From NCBI GenBank assembly GCA_027493875.1, contig JAOSJX010000010.1, forward strand, positions 1 to 62,662: DNA of 62,662 bases, written 5' to 3'. Below the pieces are notes generated by a model. That model ran no database searches. It saw only the letters and a list, made by a program, of their open reading frames with translations, and had not been told where the DNA came from. The stretch is from Deltaproteobacteria bacterium (GTDB lineage Bacteria > Lernaellota > Lernaellaia > JACKCT01). Shown here piece by piece: positions 9,880 through 18,479 of the stretch (positions are counted from its first letter, which is position 1; every line of letters starts with the position of its first letter). The translations under genes and the position numbers were made by a program.

Positions 9880-12384
9880 CATGAGCCAGACCATCATCAT
9901 TCCCGACGAGCTGCCCGTCCTGGCCCTGCGGGACGTGGTCGTCTTTCCGTACATGGTCATCCCCCTGGTGGTGGGCCGCGACATTTCGAACGCCGCCATC
10001 GACGCGGCGCTGTCCACCGACCGCATTCTCGCCGTGGTCACGCAGCGCGAAATGGAAACCGAATCGCCCGTCGCCGAGGACCTCTACGAGATCGGCACCG
10101 CGTGCACCATCATGCGCATGGTGAAGCTCACCGAGGACCGCGTGAAGATTCTCGTGCAGGGCGTCACCAAGGTGCGCCTCACGCGTTACTCGATGGTGCG
10201 TCCGTATCTGCGCGCCAAGGTGGACATCATCCACGAACCGGAGTCCGAGGCCGACAACATCGAACGCGAGGCGCGCGTCCGCATGGTCGTCGAAGGCCTC
10301 GAAAAAATCGCGTCCATGGGCAAGTCGATTCCGATGGAAGTGATCGACCTCGTCAGCACCGTCACCGAGGCGGGCCGCCTTGCGGATATCGCCGCGAGCA
10401 ACCTGAACCTCAAGATCGAGCAGGCGCAGGACATTCTGGAAACCTACGATCCGGACGCGCGGCTCGGCAAAGTACGCGACCATCTGGCCAAGGAACTCGC
10501 GCTGCTCGACGCGCAGGCGCGCATCGAGAACATGGCGCGCGAGGGCATCCACAAAAGCCAGCGCGAATACTTTTACGCGAACAACTCAAGGCGATCCGCA
10601 AGGAACTCGGCGACACCGACGACCGCGACGAGGACATCGAGGCGCTGCGCGAAAAGATCGCAAAGATGAAGCTGCCGAAGCTCGTGCGCCAGGAGGCGGA
10701 CAAGCAGCTCAAACGCCTGGCCAAGATGCACGGCGATTCCGCGGAAGCCAGCGTCGTGCGCACGTACCTCGACTGGATCGTCGACCTGCCGTGGTCGAAA
10801 AAGAGCAAGGACAAACTCGATCTTTCCAAAGCGCGGGGCGTGCTCGACGACGACCATTACGGTCTCGACAAGGTCAAGGACCGCATTCTGGAATTTCTCG
10901 CGGTTGCGCGGCTGAAAGGGTCCGTGAAGGGATCGATTCTTTGTTTCGTCGGCCCGCCGGGCGTGGGCAAAACCTCCCTCGGCCGCTCCATCGCGCGGGC
11001 GATGGGCCGGCAGTTCGTGCGCGTGTCGCTCGGCGGCGTGCGCGACGAGGCGGAGATTCGCGGCCACCGGCGCACCTACGTCGGCGCGATGCCGGGCAAG
11101 ATCATCGGCGGTCTCAAGCAGGCGGGCACGGTGAATCCGGTTTTCATGCTGGACGAAATCGACAAACTCGGCGCCGATTTCCGCGGCGATCCGTCGTCGG
11201 CGCTGCTCGAGGTCCTCGACCCGGAGCAGAACCACGCTTTCATCGACCACTACCTCGGCGTTCCTTTCGATTTGTCCGAGGTGCTCTTCATCGCGACCGC
11301 GAATATGGAAGATCCCATCCCGCGTCCGCTGCACGACCGCATGGAGATCATCCGCATCCCCGGCTACACGGTGCTCGAGAAAACGGCAATCGCGGAACGC
11401 TACCTGATCCCCAAACAGCGCGAGGCGTCCGGGCTGTCGATGAAGCAGATCCAGATCTCCACACCGTCGGTGAAGGCCGTCATCGAAGGCTACACGCGCG
11501 AGGCCGGCGTGCGTACCCTCGAACGCACGATCGGCTCCGTCTGCCGTAAGGTCGCGCGCAAGATCGGCGAGAAAAGCGCGAAGTCCGTCAGCGTCACCCC
11601 CGCGCAAATCGAAAAACTGCTCGGCCAGCCGGAGGTTCGTCACGAGGAGGACGAAACGGCGGCGATGCGCGTGGGGCTCGCGACCGGATTGGCGTGGACG
11701 CCCGTCGGCGGCGAAATCCTTCACATCGAGTCGCAGGCGGTGCCCGGCAAGGGCGGCCTCACCCTCACCGGCCATCTCGGCGAAGTCATGCGCGAATCGG
11801 CGCAGGCCGCGGTGACCTACGCGCGCAGCCGCGCCCTGGCCCTCGGCATCAAGCCGGACCTCTTCGCCAGGCATGATATTCATATGCACGTCCCGGCCGG
11901 CGCCATCCCGAAGGACGGCCCGTCCGCGGGCGTCGCGATGGTGACGAGCCTCGTCTCCGCGCTCACGGGTAATCCGAGCAAAAAGGGCGTCGCCATGACG
12001 GGTGAGATCACGCTGCGCGGACGTGTGATGCCCATCGGCGGCCTGCGGGAGAAAGTACTCGCGGCGCAGCGCGTGGGCATCGACCACGTCATTGCGCCGG
12101 AGGGCAACGAAAAGGACTTCAAGGAGCTGCCCGACGAGGCGAAAAAGAAAGTGGAGATGCACTTCGTCAATCACATCGACGAGGTGCTGGAGCTGGCACT
12201 CGAACGTCCGGTCAAAACCAAGCGGGCCTCATCCAACGGCCACGGAAAGAAAAAAGCCGCCGGACAAATCGTCGAAAAGTTCCAAGACGCGCCGCTCGTC
12301 GTCCCGGCCCAGCGCGAGCACATAAAAAAGGTTACCCGGTTATTCAGTTATCCGGTTATCCGGTTGATTGCGCCAAAGCTGTGA
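9869..12384 (+). CDS. lon: ATP-dependent protease La (Lon)
   Basis: Cytoplasmic AAA+ serine protease degrading misfolded and regulatory proteins. Domains in order: N-terminal substrate-binding LAN domain (from [20 protein letters not shown]), helical linker, AAA+ module with Walker [14 protein letters not shown] and Walker [10 protein letters not shown], and a C-terminal protease domain with catalytic Ser in [11 protein letters not shown] and the Lys about 43 residues later. About 838 residues, slightly long. One frame break near 10585. The last 16 or so codons are translated from an octamer repeat array. A TAA in the +1 frame at 12323-12325 would give a normal end, so the tail probably reflects one more indel. 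Co-transcribed with hsp20. Confidence 0.93.
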
Positions 12385-12414
12385 GAACCACCGAACCGAT
12401 AAACCGGAGAACCC
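12330..12414. repeat. Two-armed octamer array at lon 3' end
   Basis: Left arm 12330-12366: about four and a half units of a GGTTATCC-like octamer (GGTTACCC, GGTTATTC, AGTTATCC, GGTTATCC). Right arm 12383-12414: about four units in the opposite sense (GAGAACCA, CCGAACCG, ATAAACCG, GAGAACC). The arms can pair imperfectly, forming a long hairpin. Same octamer family as the array at 37061. Confidence 0.75.
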
Positions 12415-12428
12415 CGCCTTCGGCGGGG
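12412..12428. terminator. Hairpin between convergent lon and greA units
   Basis: Perfect 7-bp stem CCCCGCC/GGCGGGG with a three-base loop TTC, lying between convergent transcripts. There is no strong T-run on either side, so termination is plausible rather than certain. Confidence 0.5.
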
Positions 12429-12444
12429 CGGACCGGCCTTTGCT

Positions 12445-12594
12445 TCAGGGCTTCGGCGATTTGTCTTTTCCGCCGCCTTTCGGCCGCGACGCCTGCATCC
12501 GCGCGCGGCCGCATTTCGGGCAGATCCATTTTCGTTTTTTGTGGAAGGAGCGCCGCTCTTCTTTCATTTTAATGCGGCAGCGCGGGCAGAACAC
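12445..12594 (-). CDS. Small zinc-ribbon protein downstream of greA
   Basis: A 49-residue frame, too short for usual ORF cut-offs. From a GTG start it reads VFCPRCRIKMKEERRSF, HKKRKWICPKCGRARM, then a basic Lys/Gly-rich tail and TGA. The two CxxC knuckles (CPRC and CPKC) separated by 20 residues form a classic zinc ribbon. It lies directly behind greA, in the same frame, nine bases after the greA TAG, so it could be a separate coupled gene or a readthrough extension. A nucleic-acid or RNA-polymerase-associated role is only inference from the fold and the neighbour. Confidence 0.55.
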   Translation of the reverse strand: MFCPRCRIKMKEERRSFHKKRKWICPKCGRARMQASRPKGGGKDKSPKP

Positions 12595-12603
12595 GGCGGG
12601 TTG

Positions 12604-13080
12604 CTACTTGTAGACGACGTCCAGGATCTCCAGGCAGCGCACGCCGCCCGGTACTTCGATATCGACCAGCTCGCCCTTGGTCTTGCCGATGAGCCCGCGC
12701 GCGATCGGCGAGCGCACGGAGATTTTCCCCGCTTCGAGATCCGCTTCGAGCTCGCCCACGATCTGAAAGCTGTCTTCCTTGTCCGTTTCCAGGTTCACCA
12801 CGCGGAGCGTGGCGCCGAAAAGCACCTTGTCCGACCGGATCGTGGACGGATCGATCACATTGGCGGTGGCGAGCTGCGTTTCGATGTTGCGGATACGCGC
12901 CTCGAGGATACCCTGCGCCTCCTTGGCGGCGTGATACTCGGCGTTCTCCGACAGGTCGCCGTGCTCGCGCGCGACGCCGATCGCCTTGGCGATCTTCGGG
13001 CGCTCGATGCCGGTCAATTGATCCAGCAGCTTTTTCATTTCCTCATGACCCTTCAGGGTCATCGGCGTCCGGTCACTCAT
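12604..13080 (-). CDS. greA: Transcription elongation factor GreA
   Basis: Rescues backtracked RNA polymerase by stimulating transcript cleavage through the secondary channel. 158 residues, the standard length. The N-terminal coiled coil carries the family signature ERPKIAKAIGVAREHGDLSE followed by NAEYHAAKEAQG, with the acidic tip residues between the helices. The C-terminal FKBP-like domain includes VLFGATLRVV and SPIARGLIGKTKGELVDIEV. ATG at 13080 (MSDRTPMTLKG) is clear. It is in one intact frame. The small zinc-ribbon frame follows immediately. Confidence 0.95.
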   Translation of the reverse strand: MSDRTPMTLKGHEEMKKLLDQLTGIERPKIAKAIGVAREHGDLSENAEYHAAKEAQGILEARIRNIETQLATANVIDPSTIRSDKVLFGATLRVVNLETDKEDSFQIVGELEADLEAGKISVRSPIARGLIGKTKGELVDIEVPGGVRCLEILDVVYK

Positions 13081-13180
13081 GCATTGTCCTTGGTCCGGAG
13101 GCCCCCGCCTCCAAAAGTTGCCTTTATTGGGACCGGCGGCCTTCTTGTCAAGCCCGGTTCCCCGATCCCATAGAAAATGA

Positions 13181-13209
13181 GCCCCGCCGCACCCTCGGCG
13201 CGGCGGGGC
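13181..13209 (-). terminator. Terminator of the poly-Asp lipoprotein gene
   Basis: A perfect 10-bp GC stem (GCCCCGCCGC / GCGGCGGGGC) with a nine-base loop, followed on the minus strand by a short T-rich tract. It sits 24 bases past the stop of the lipoprotein gene and before the greA promoter region. Confidence 0.7.
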
Positions 13210-13232
13210 CTTTCCTTGCCGTCAAAGCGCTT

Positions 13233-14324
13233 TTACACGAGCGGGTCCCACCGGTCGGTGAACGTGCAATCCGTTTCGTAGCCTTCCGGAAAATCCGGGT
13301 CACGGTATTCGCCGCCGACGTCGAGCTCGAACCACTCGTCGTAGTAGGTGCGTTTGAACAGATCGTTCCAGCACTCCGACGCGTCATAGGACTCGGCGCT
13401 GTGAGGAAGTGGATCAAGACTGATATCCGAAATGTCCCCGTCCGTGATCGTCACGTCCGCGCGGCCCGGGCCGTTATCCGCCCAACGCACGTTGAAAAAG
13501 ACGTGCTCCTCTTCCGGATATTCCGGGAAGGTGCCGGCGTGCACGTCCGTCCAGTAATCGAACGTGAACTCGCCCGAATTGTCCGCGTGGTTGTGGTACG
13601 CGTAGTTCGCGTCCACCGGGCCGTCCAGGTCGCCGTGCTCGTCGAAAAACTGGTTGAACGTCACGTCGATTTCGCGGCCGTCGCTGACCGTGTCGTATTC
13701 CACGTCGATGGTGCCGGACCAGTCGTAGGTCGGGTCCAGGCTTTGCGCCGCGGTGTAATCGATGGTGAAACCGCCGTCGCCCCGGCGCGCCGTTTCCGTG
13801 GAGGCCACGGTGCCGCCGAACCACACGTCGGTCCACTCGTCCGTGGTGTTTTTCGGCCGCCAGCGCAGCGCGTAGTCATACGTGTGGTCGCCGGTTTGCG
13901 TGATCTCGAAAAGCATTTCGACCGGGTCGAGGCCCGTGTCCTGCCACGGTCCCCAGGTGTACGTGTCCGCGTCCTGGCCGGTCGGCGGATAGCTGGTGAT
14001 GTCGTCGATGATGGACAGCACGGACAGGACGTAGTGATTCACGTCCCGCGTGACGTCCACGGTGTCGTCATAGAGCTCCGCCAGGTCGCCCAGCCCTTTC
14101 TCTTCGTCGTCCCCGGGCATCGTCATCGCCAGGCTTTCGCCGCTGGGCAGCGCGTCCAGAAAGTCGTCCCACGCATCGCCGTCGTCGTCCCCGAAGCTGG
14201 CGTCGTCGTCATCGTCATCGTCGTCGTCGTCATCGTCGCCGCCGCCGCATCCGAAGGCCGCGAACCCGAAGGCCGGCACGGCCGCGAGGATCAGCCACAT
14301 CCCGAATCGGTTGAACATCTTCAT
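13233..14324 (-). CDS. Poly-aspartate lipoprotein, function unknown
   Basis: Predicted exported lipoprotein of 363 residues. A signal peptide (NRFGMWLILAAVPAFGFAAF) ends in a lipobox-like AAFGC. The new N-terminal Cys is followed by GGG and a run of 12 Asp, then a second acidic patch. The rest is a soluble, Asp/Tyr/Trp-rich domain with repeated strand-like segments (for example TGDHTYDYALRWRPKN, GRADVTITDGDISDIS) that I cannot assign. ATG at 14324 is preferred over one 27 bases upstream because a GGAGG site lies 9 bases before it. It is intact and monocistronic, with a strong terminator. The same acidic-stalk design recurs in three other proteins of this block. Confidence 0.75.
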   Translation of the reverse strand: MKMFNRFGMWLILAAVPAFGFAAFGCGGGDDDDDDDDDDDDASFGDDDGDAWDDFLDALPSGESLAMTMPGDDEEKGLGDLAELYDDTVDVTRDVNHYVLSVLSIIDDITSYPPTGQDADTYTWGPWQDTGLDPVEMLFEITQTGDHTYDYALRWRPKNTTDEWTDVWFGGTVASTETARRGDGGFTIDYTAAQSLDPTYDWSGTIDVEYDTVSDGREIDVTFNQFFDEHGDLDGPVDANYAYHNHADNSGEFTFDYWTDVHAGTFPEYPEEEHVFFNVRWADNGPGRADVTITDGDISDISLDPLPHSAESYDASECWNDLFKRTYYDEWFELDVGGEYRDPDFPEGYETDCTFTDRWDPLV

Positions 14325-14631
14325 CGCTTCTGCCTCCCTAAACGATTTCACTTGTCCGCTTGAGCGGACACGCGAAGCCTACCACCCGTTCATGTCCGCG
14401 CTCAAGGAAATTCTCGGCTTACCTTTTCGCATTTTACGAAAAGCATCTTAACGCTTCTACAGCAATTTTCGCGTTTCTGGAGATTTTAGAGGCCGGATCG
14501 CATCATCTATTTTCTCAAACCAGACGAAAAAGCAATATTCATGGACATAATCGTATTGACGAAGCTTTTTGTAAAAAAGTAATGTTCGTAGATGACCCAT
14601 CCGAAAAGGTAGCGTCGAAGAGGAGGCAAAC
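14325..14631. promoter_or_regulatory. AT-richer divergent control region
   Basis: About 307 bases between the divergent lipoprotein and sigma-54 activator genes, visibly more AT-rich than the block around it. It contains the short hairpin TTTTCG-CATTTTA-CGAAAA near 14426-14445 and an AGGAGG ribosome site just before the GTG at 14632. I see no convincing -24/-12 element. Confidence 0.4.
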
Positions 14632-15615
14632 GTGGCCACGGCATCCCAGCATCACGATGTGCTCGAAAATATCGTCGGCCGAGGGCCGCAGATCCAGAAA
14701 GTGCTCTCCATCGTCACCAAGGTGGCGCCGTACAAGAGCACTGTCCTCATCACCGGGGAATCCGGCACCGGCAAAGAGCTGTTCGCCCGCGCGATCCATC
14801 AGCTCAGCCCGCGGCGCGACAAGCCGCTGATCGTGGTGAACTGCGGCGCCATCCCCGACAACCTGTTGGAATCGGAACTTTTCGGCCATATCAAGGGCGC
14901 TTTTACCGGCGCGCACCAGACGCGCGAGGGCCTGTTCGAAAAAGCGCAGGGCGGCACGCTCTTTCTCGACGAAGTCTCCGAACTCCCCATCGATCTGCAG
15001 GTCAAGCTGCTGCGCGCGATTCAGGAAGAGGAAATCATGCGCGTCGGCGACCGCAAGCCGATCAAACTGGATATCCGCATCGTCGCGGCGACGAACCGGA
15101 ATCTCGACGAGGAAGTCCAGGAAGGCCGCTTCCGCGAAGATCTTCACTACCGCCTCAACGTCGTCAGCCTGCACATCCCGCCCCTCGCCGAACGCAAGGA
15201 AGATCTGCCGCTGCTCGTCAAGCACTTCATCGAGCGGTTTTCGGAGAAACTCGGAAAGCGTGTCGGCGGCATCGCCGACGAGGCGCTGGGGATGATCAAG
15301 AACTACGACTGGCCCGGCAACATCCGTGAATTGGAAAACGCGATCGAGCAAACGGTCGTGCTGCTCGACGAAGGCAAGCAGATCGAAAGCGTCGATCTCC
15401 CGATCTTCCTCGAGCGCCGGGGTTACGAGCGGCGCAACCGATTCCGCCAGGAAGCGCTCGACAAGAAACTTTCCATCAACGACTACACCAAGGAATTCAT
15501 TCTTCGTTTCGAAAACGAACACACGGAGAAGGAAATCGCCGGCTTCCTCGGCATCACCACCAAAACGCTCTGGGAAAAACGCAAGCAGTGGAAGATCCCG
15601 CGCAAGCGGCGGTAG
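14632..15615 (+). CDS. Sigma-54-dependent transcriptional activator without receiver domain
   Basis: Enhancer-binding AAA+ protein that remodels sigma-54 RNA polymerase. The AAA+ module begins almost at the N-terminus: Walker A GESGTGKE at about 42-49, the sigma-54 contact loop GAFTGA at 89-94, Walker B LFLDEVSE near 110-117, and the R-finger region FREDLHYRLNV. The C-terminus has a Fis-type helix-turn-helix with EKEIAGFLGITTKTLWEKRK. 327 residues, one clean frame, GTG start with an AGGAGG site. There is no REC, GAF or PAS domain, so its activity must be controlled by another protein or by its level. The regulated promoter is unknown. Confidence 0.92.
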   Translation: MATASQHHDVLENIVGRGPQIQKVLSIVTKVAPYKSTVLITGESGTGKELFARAIHQLSPRRDKPLIVVNCGAIPDNLLESELFGHIKGAFTGAHQTREGLFEKAQGGTLFLDEVSELPIDLQVKLLRAIQEEEIMRVGDRKPIKLDIRIVAATNRNLDEEVQEGRFREDLHYRLNVVSLHIPPLAERKEDLPLLVKHFIERFSEKLGKRVGGIADEALGMIKNYDWPGNIRELENAIEQTVVLLDEGKQIESVDLPIFLERRGYERRNRFRQEALDKKLSINDYTKEFILRFENEHTEKEIAGFLGITTKTLWEKRKQWKIPRKRR

Positions 15616-15616
15616 T

Positions 15617-15689
15617 GAGAGTTTTTGGTTTTCGGTTCATGGTTTTTGGCCGGAAACCAACAACGAAAAACCAAAAACCACCGACTCTC
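15617..15689. repeat. Two-armed heptamer array between convergent genes
   Basis: Bounded by the inverted hexamers GAGAGT and ACTCTC. The left arm is GTTTTTG, GTTTTCG, GTTCATG, GTTTTTG; the right arm is AAACCAA, CAACGAA, AAACCAA, AAACCAC. The arms pair to give a long hairpin immediately after the stop of the sigma-54 activator (15615) and 18 bases beyond the stop of the RND exporter. It could act as a bidirectional terminator. Confidence 0.75.
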
Positions 15690-15706
15690 CGGCGGAATCC
15701 ACCCCT

Positions 15707-18448
15707 CTACAACTTCGCCCACTTCTCCACGTAACTCATGACCATCGGCAGCACGAGCACGCTCGCCAGCAGGCAGTAGGTGACGCCGATGGCGAGGACC
15801 CAGCCAAGCGACGCGATGAGAACGTAGGACGCAAAACCGAGCGAGCCGAAGCCGCATACCGTGGTCAGCGAGGTGAGCACCACGGCGCGGCCTGTATGCA
15901 GCACCGCGCGGTGGATGCGGTCCTCGGCCTCCATGCGGTAGCGGTGCACGATGTGCACGCCGTCGTCGATGCCGATGCCGATGATGAGCGGGATGACGGC
16001 GACGTTGACGAGATTGAACTTGATGCCCAGCAGCGTCATCGTGCCGACCATCCAGATCGCCGAGAGCACCAGCGGCACCAGCGCGAGCAGCGCCGTGGCC
16101 AAGCGGCGGAAATCCGCGAACACGAGAATGAAGACGAAGAGCAGCGACAGCCACACCGCCTCGCGCACGTCGATCGAGATCATCTCGATGATATGCAGAA
16201 ACGCCAGGCCGATGGACGTCGAATTTTCCGACACGTCGCGCAGCGCCCGCCGGTTCGCGTCCAGCGTATCCTTTTTCCAGAGATATCCTTTCGGATACGC
16301 GTACACGAGCAACCGGCCGTCCTTGCCGACGTAGTTGTCGCGGATCTGTTGCGGCAATTGTTCGACGCCCAGCGGCTCCCCACGCGCCGACGCGTGCAGA
16401 TGATCGGCGAGTTTCTCGAGTTCCTCGCCGAAGACCTGTTGATAGCGCGACGCGCCCGGCGCCACGGCATCGCCGGCGGGGCGCACGCGCGCCGCGAACG
16501 CGTCCAGCCGCGTCGCCAGCGCCTTCGCGCGGTCCTCCACGTCGAAGTATCCGCCGACGATCGCGAGTTGCAGAACGGCTTTGACGACGCGCGCCGAACC
16601 CGACAAGGCGTCCGCGACGTGCGCCAAATCGTCTCCGGCGAGCGCCTCGTCCGGTCCGGCCCGAGATGCGACCCTCAGCGGGTCGACCAGCGGCGCCAAC
16701 GCCTGAACGCGCGGTATTTTTCGCTCTTGGTCTTCCGGGATGAACCGCGAAATGTCGTTCACGTCGCCGATGGCGGGATAGATGCCGAGCTTTTTCGCAA
16801 ACGTCCGGCTTTCTTCCACCGTATCGGTGTACAGCACGCCGTAATCGAGCGACTTGCCGAAACGCTCCTGAAAAAGATGGTTCGCCTCGATCGCCCGGCT
16901 GCCGCGCGGCTCCGTGGAGCGGAAATCGTAATTGAATTTCGCGTTGGACGCGGCGAGCGCCATCAGCGCCGTTCCCGCGAGCGTGAGGATCAGCGCGGGC
17001 GCGCGGTGGCGCAGCAGAAAGTCCGACAAGCCGGTCAGCCGCAGCAGCTCGCGCCGGCCCACCTCGCGCCCGCGTTCGCGGTGCCGCTCGTCACGCAGCA
17101 CGAGCAGGACGGGCAGAACCGTCATCATCGCCGCCAGCATCATGAGCACCCCGATGCCCGCGACGAAGCCGAGTTGCAGCACACCCTTGAAATCGCAAAT
17201 CAGCAGCGCGAGGAACGCGGCGGAGGTCGTGACCGCGCCGGTCACGATGCCCGGCCCCGATCGGCCCATCGCCCGCGCGATCGCCTCGGCCACGTCGGGC
17301 GCGTTCGCGAGTTCCTCGTTGTAGCGCGCGATCAGGTGAATCGCGAAGTCGATGCCCAGGCCCAGCAGGATCGCGGCGATGAATGCGGTCGTCACGCCGA
17401 GATAGCCGATCGCGAGATACGTCAGCCCGTAGGTCCACACGATCCCCACGGCGAGGGCCACACCGATCAACGCCAAGTCGGAGAGTTTGCGGAAGAAGAA
17501 CGCGAAGATGAGCAGCACCGCGACGAACGTGATCGCCGTGGACATCCGCGTATCGAAACGCAGCGCGTTGTATTCGTCGCGCAGGATCGGCGCGTTGCCG
17601 GCAAAATGGACGGTGACGCCCGGCACGTCGCTTGCGAGCTCCGCGGCGACGCCTTCGAGATAGGCGGTGAACCTCTTCGTAAAGAGCATGTCGTCGCCCG
17701 GCTCCGATGGCATGATCAGCAGCAGCACCGCCTTCCTGTCTTCCGATAGAAAATAGTCCTCGCGGAAATCGCTGAAACGGTCTTCCGCGGCCGGCAGAAA
17801 CAAATCGAGCAGCCCCTGCCGCACGCGCCGCGGGGATATCGCCTCCGGATCGTCGAATCCCCGCTCCATCGTCGCGATGAATTCGCCGAACGCGTCGAGC
17901 CGCGCCTTGGCGTCCGCGGGGTCCTCGATATCGTCCTCTTCGATGAGGAGCCGTTCGAACAAGTTGTTGAAGGTCGTCAAAAACGGCGCAAGGCGCGCGT
18001 CGCGGAACATGACGGTGAGGGCGGTTTGATTGTCCGCGAGAAAATCGCGGAATTCGTCCAGGTCCGCGTCGTCGAGAAAAAGAAAGGCGTGGTCGAGCAG
18101 ATCGTCCGCCTCGACGCGGTGGACGACGCGCGACACCATTTCGCTGCCGCGGATGCGTTCGGCGAACAGATCGGCGAATCGTTTCGCGGACGCGACCGGG
18201 TCCGCCTCGAAGATCACGAACGCGTAGTCCATGCCGCCGAAGTTTTCGTTGACGTAATCGACGCGGTGGACTTCCGGGTCGTTGCGGTTCAGCAGATTCA
18301 AAAAACCGAGATTGAATTCAAGACGGTAGGCGAGCACGCCCATCACCGCCGTCCAGACCAGCGCGGCGGCGAGCACGGTTTTCTTGCGCCGGGCCTCGAA
18401 CAGGCCCAGCCGGTACAGCAGTCGTTCGCGGGATAAGCGCATGATCAT
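15707..18448 (-). CDS. MMPL/RND superfamily exporter
   Basis: Inner-membrane exporter of the MMPL type, about 913 residues, with the duplicated layout TM1-large periplasmic loop-TM2-6, repeated once. The first half has a helix at KKTVLAAALVWTAVMGVLAY, a long periplasmic loop, then five helices including ALIGVALAVGIVWTYGLTYL and the family signature ILLGLGIDFAIHLIARYNEE. The second half repeats this with VAVIPLIIGIGIDDGVHIVH. The GIGIDDGVH and GLGIDFAIH blocks carry the proton-relay aspartates. Related proteins move lipids such as hopanoids, but no hopanoid gene is nearby, so the substrate is open. One intact frame, unusual here for such a long gene. Confidence 0.9.
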   Translation of the reverse strand: MIMRLSRERLLYRLGLFEARRKKTVLAAALVWTAVMGVLAYRLEFNLGFLNLLNRNDPEVHRVDYVNENFGGMDYAFVIFEADPVASAKRFADLFAERIRGSEMVSRVVHRVEADDLLDHAFLFLDDADLDEFRDFLADNQTALTVMFRDARLAPFLTTFNNLFERLLIEEDDIEDPADAKARLDAFGEFIATMERGFDDPEAISPRRVRQGLLDLFLPAAEDRFSDFREDYFLSEDRKAVLLLIMPSEPGDDMLFTKRFTAYLEGVAAELASDVPGVTVHFAGNAPILRDEYNALRFDTRMSTAITFVAVLLIFAFFFRKLSDLALIGVALAVGIVWTYGLTYLAIGYLGVTTAFIAAILLGLGIDFAIHLIARYNEELANAPDVAEAIARAMGRSGPGIVTGAVTTSAAFLALLICDFKGVLQLGFVAGIGVLMMLAAMMTVLPVLLVLRDERHRERGREVGRRELLRLTGLSDFLLRHRAPALILTLAGTALMALAASNAKFNYDFRSTEPRGSRAIEANHLFQERFGKSLDYGVLYTDTVEESRTFAKKLGIYPAIGDVNDISRFIPEDQERKIPRVQALAPLVDPLRVASRAGPDEALAGDDLAHVADALSGSARVVKAVLQLAIVGGYFDVEDRAKALATRLDAFAARVRPAGDAVAPGASRYQQVFGEELEKLADHLHASARGEPLGVEQLPQQIRDNYVGKDGRLLVYAYPKGYLWKKDTLDANRRALRDVSENSTSIGLAFLHIIEMISIDVREAVWLSLLFVFILVFADFRRLATALLALVPLVLSAIWMVGTMTLLGIKFNLVNVAVIPLIIGIGIDDGVHIVHRYRMEAEDRIHRAVLHTGRAVVLTSLTTVCGFGSLGFASYVLIASLGWVLAIGVTYCLLASVLVLPMVMSYVEKWAKL

Positions 18449-18479
18449 CAATCCCGCCGGGGCGGGACGAAAACCGTTG

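Noticed and set aside
10573..12174. Minus-strand open frame of 533 codons opposite lon
   Set aside because: Lies wholly antisense to a strongly conserved Lon; composition typical of a shadow.
15326..17749. Very long plus-strand open frame (807 codons) across the sigma-54 gene and RND exporter
   Set aside because: It is antisense to a clear RND transporter, rich in Arg/His/Gln with no domain, the usual shadow of GC-rich coding sequence.
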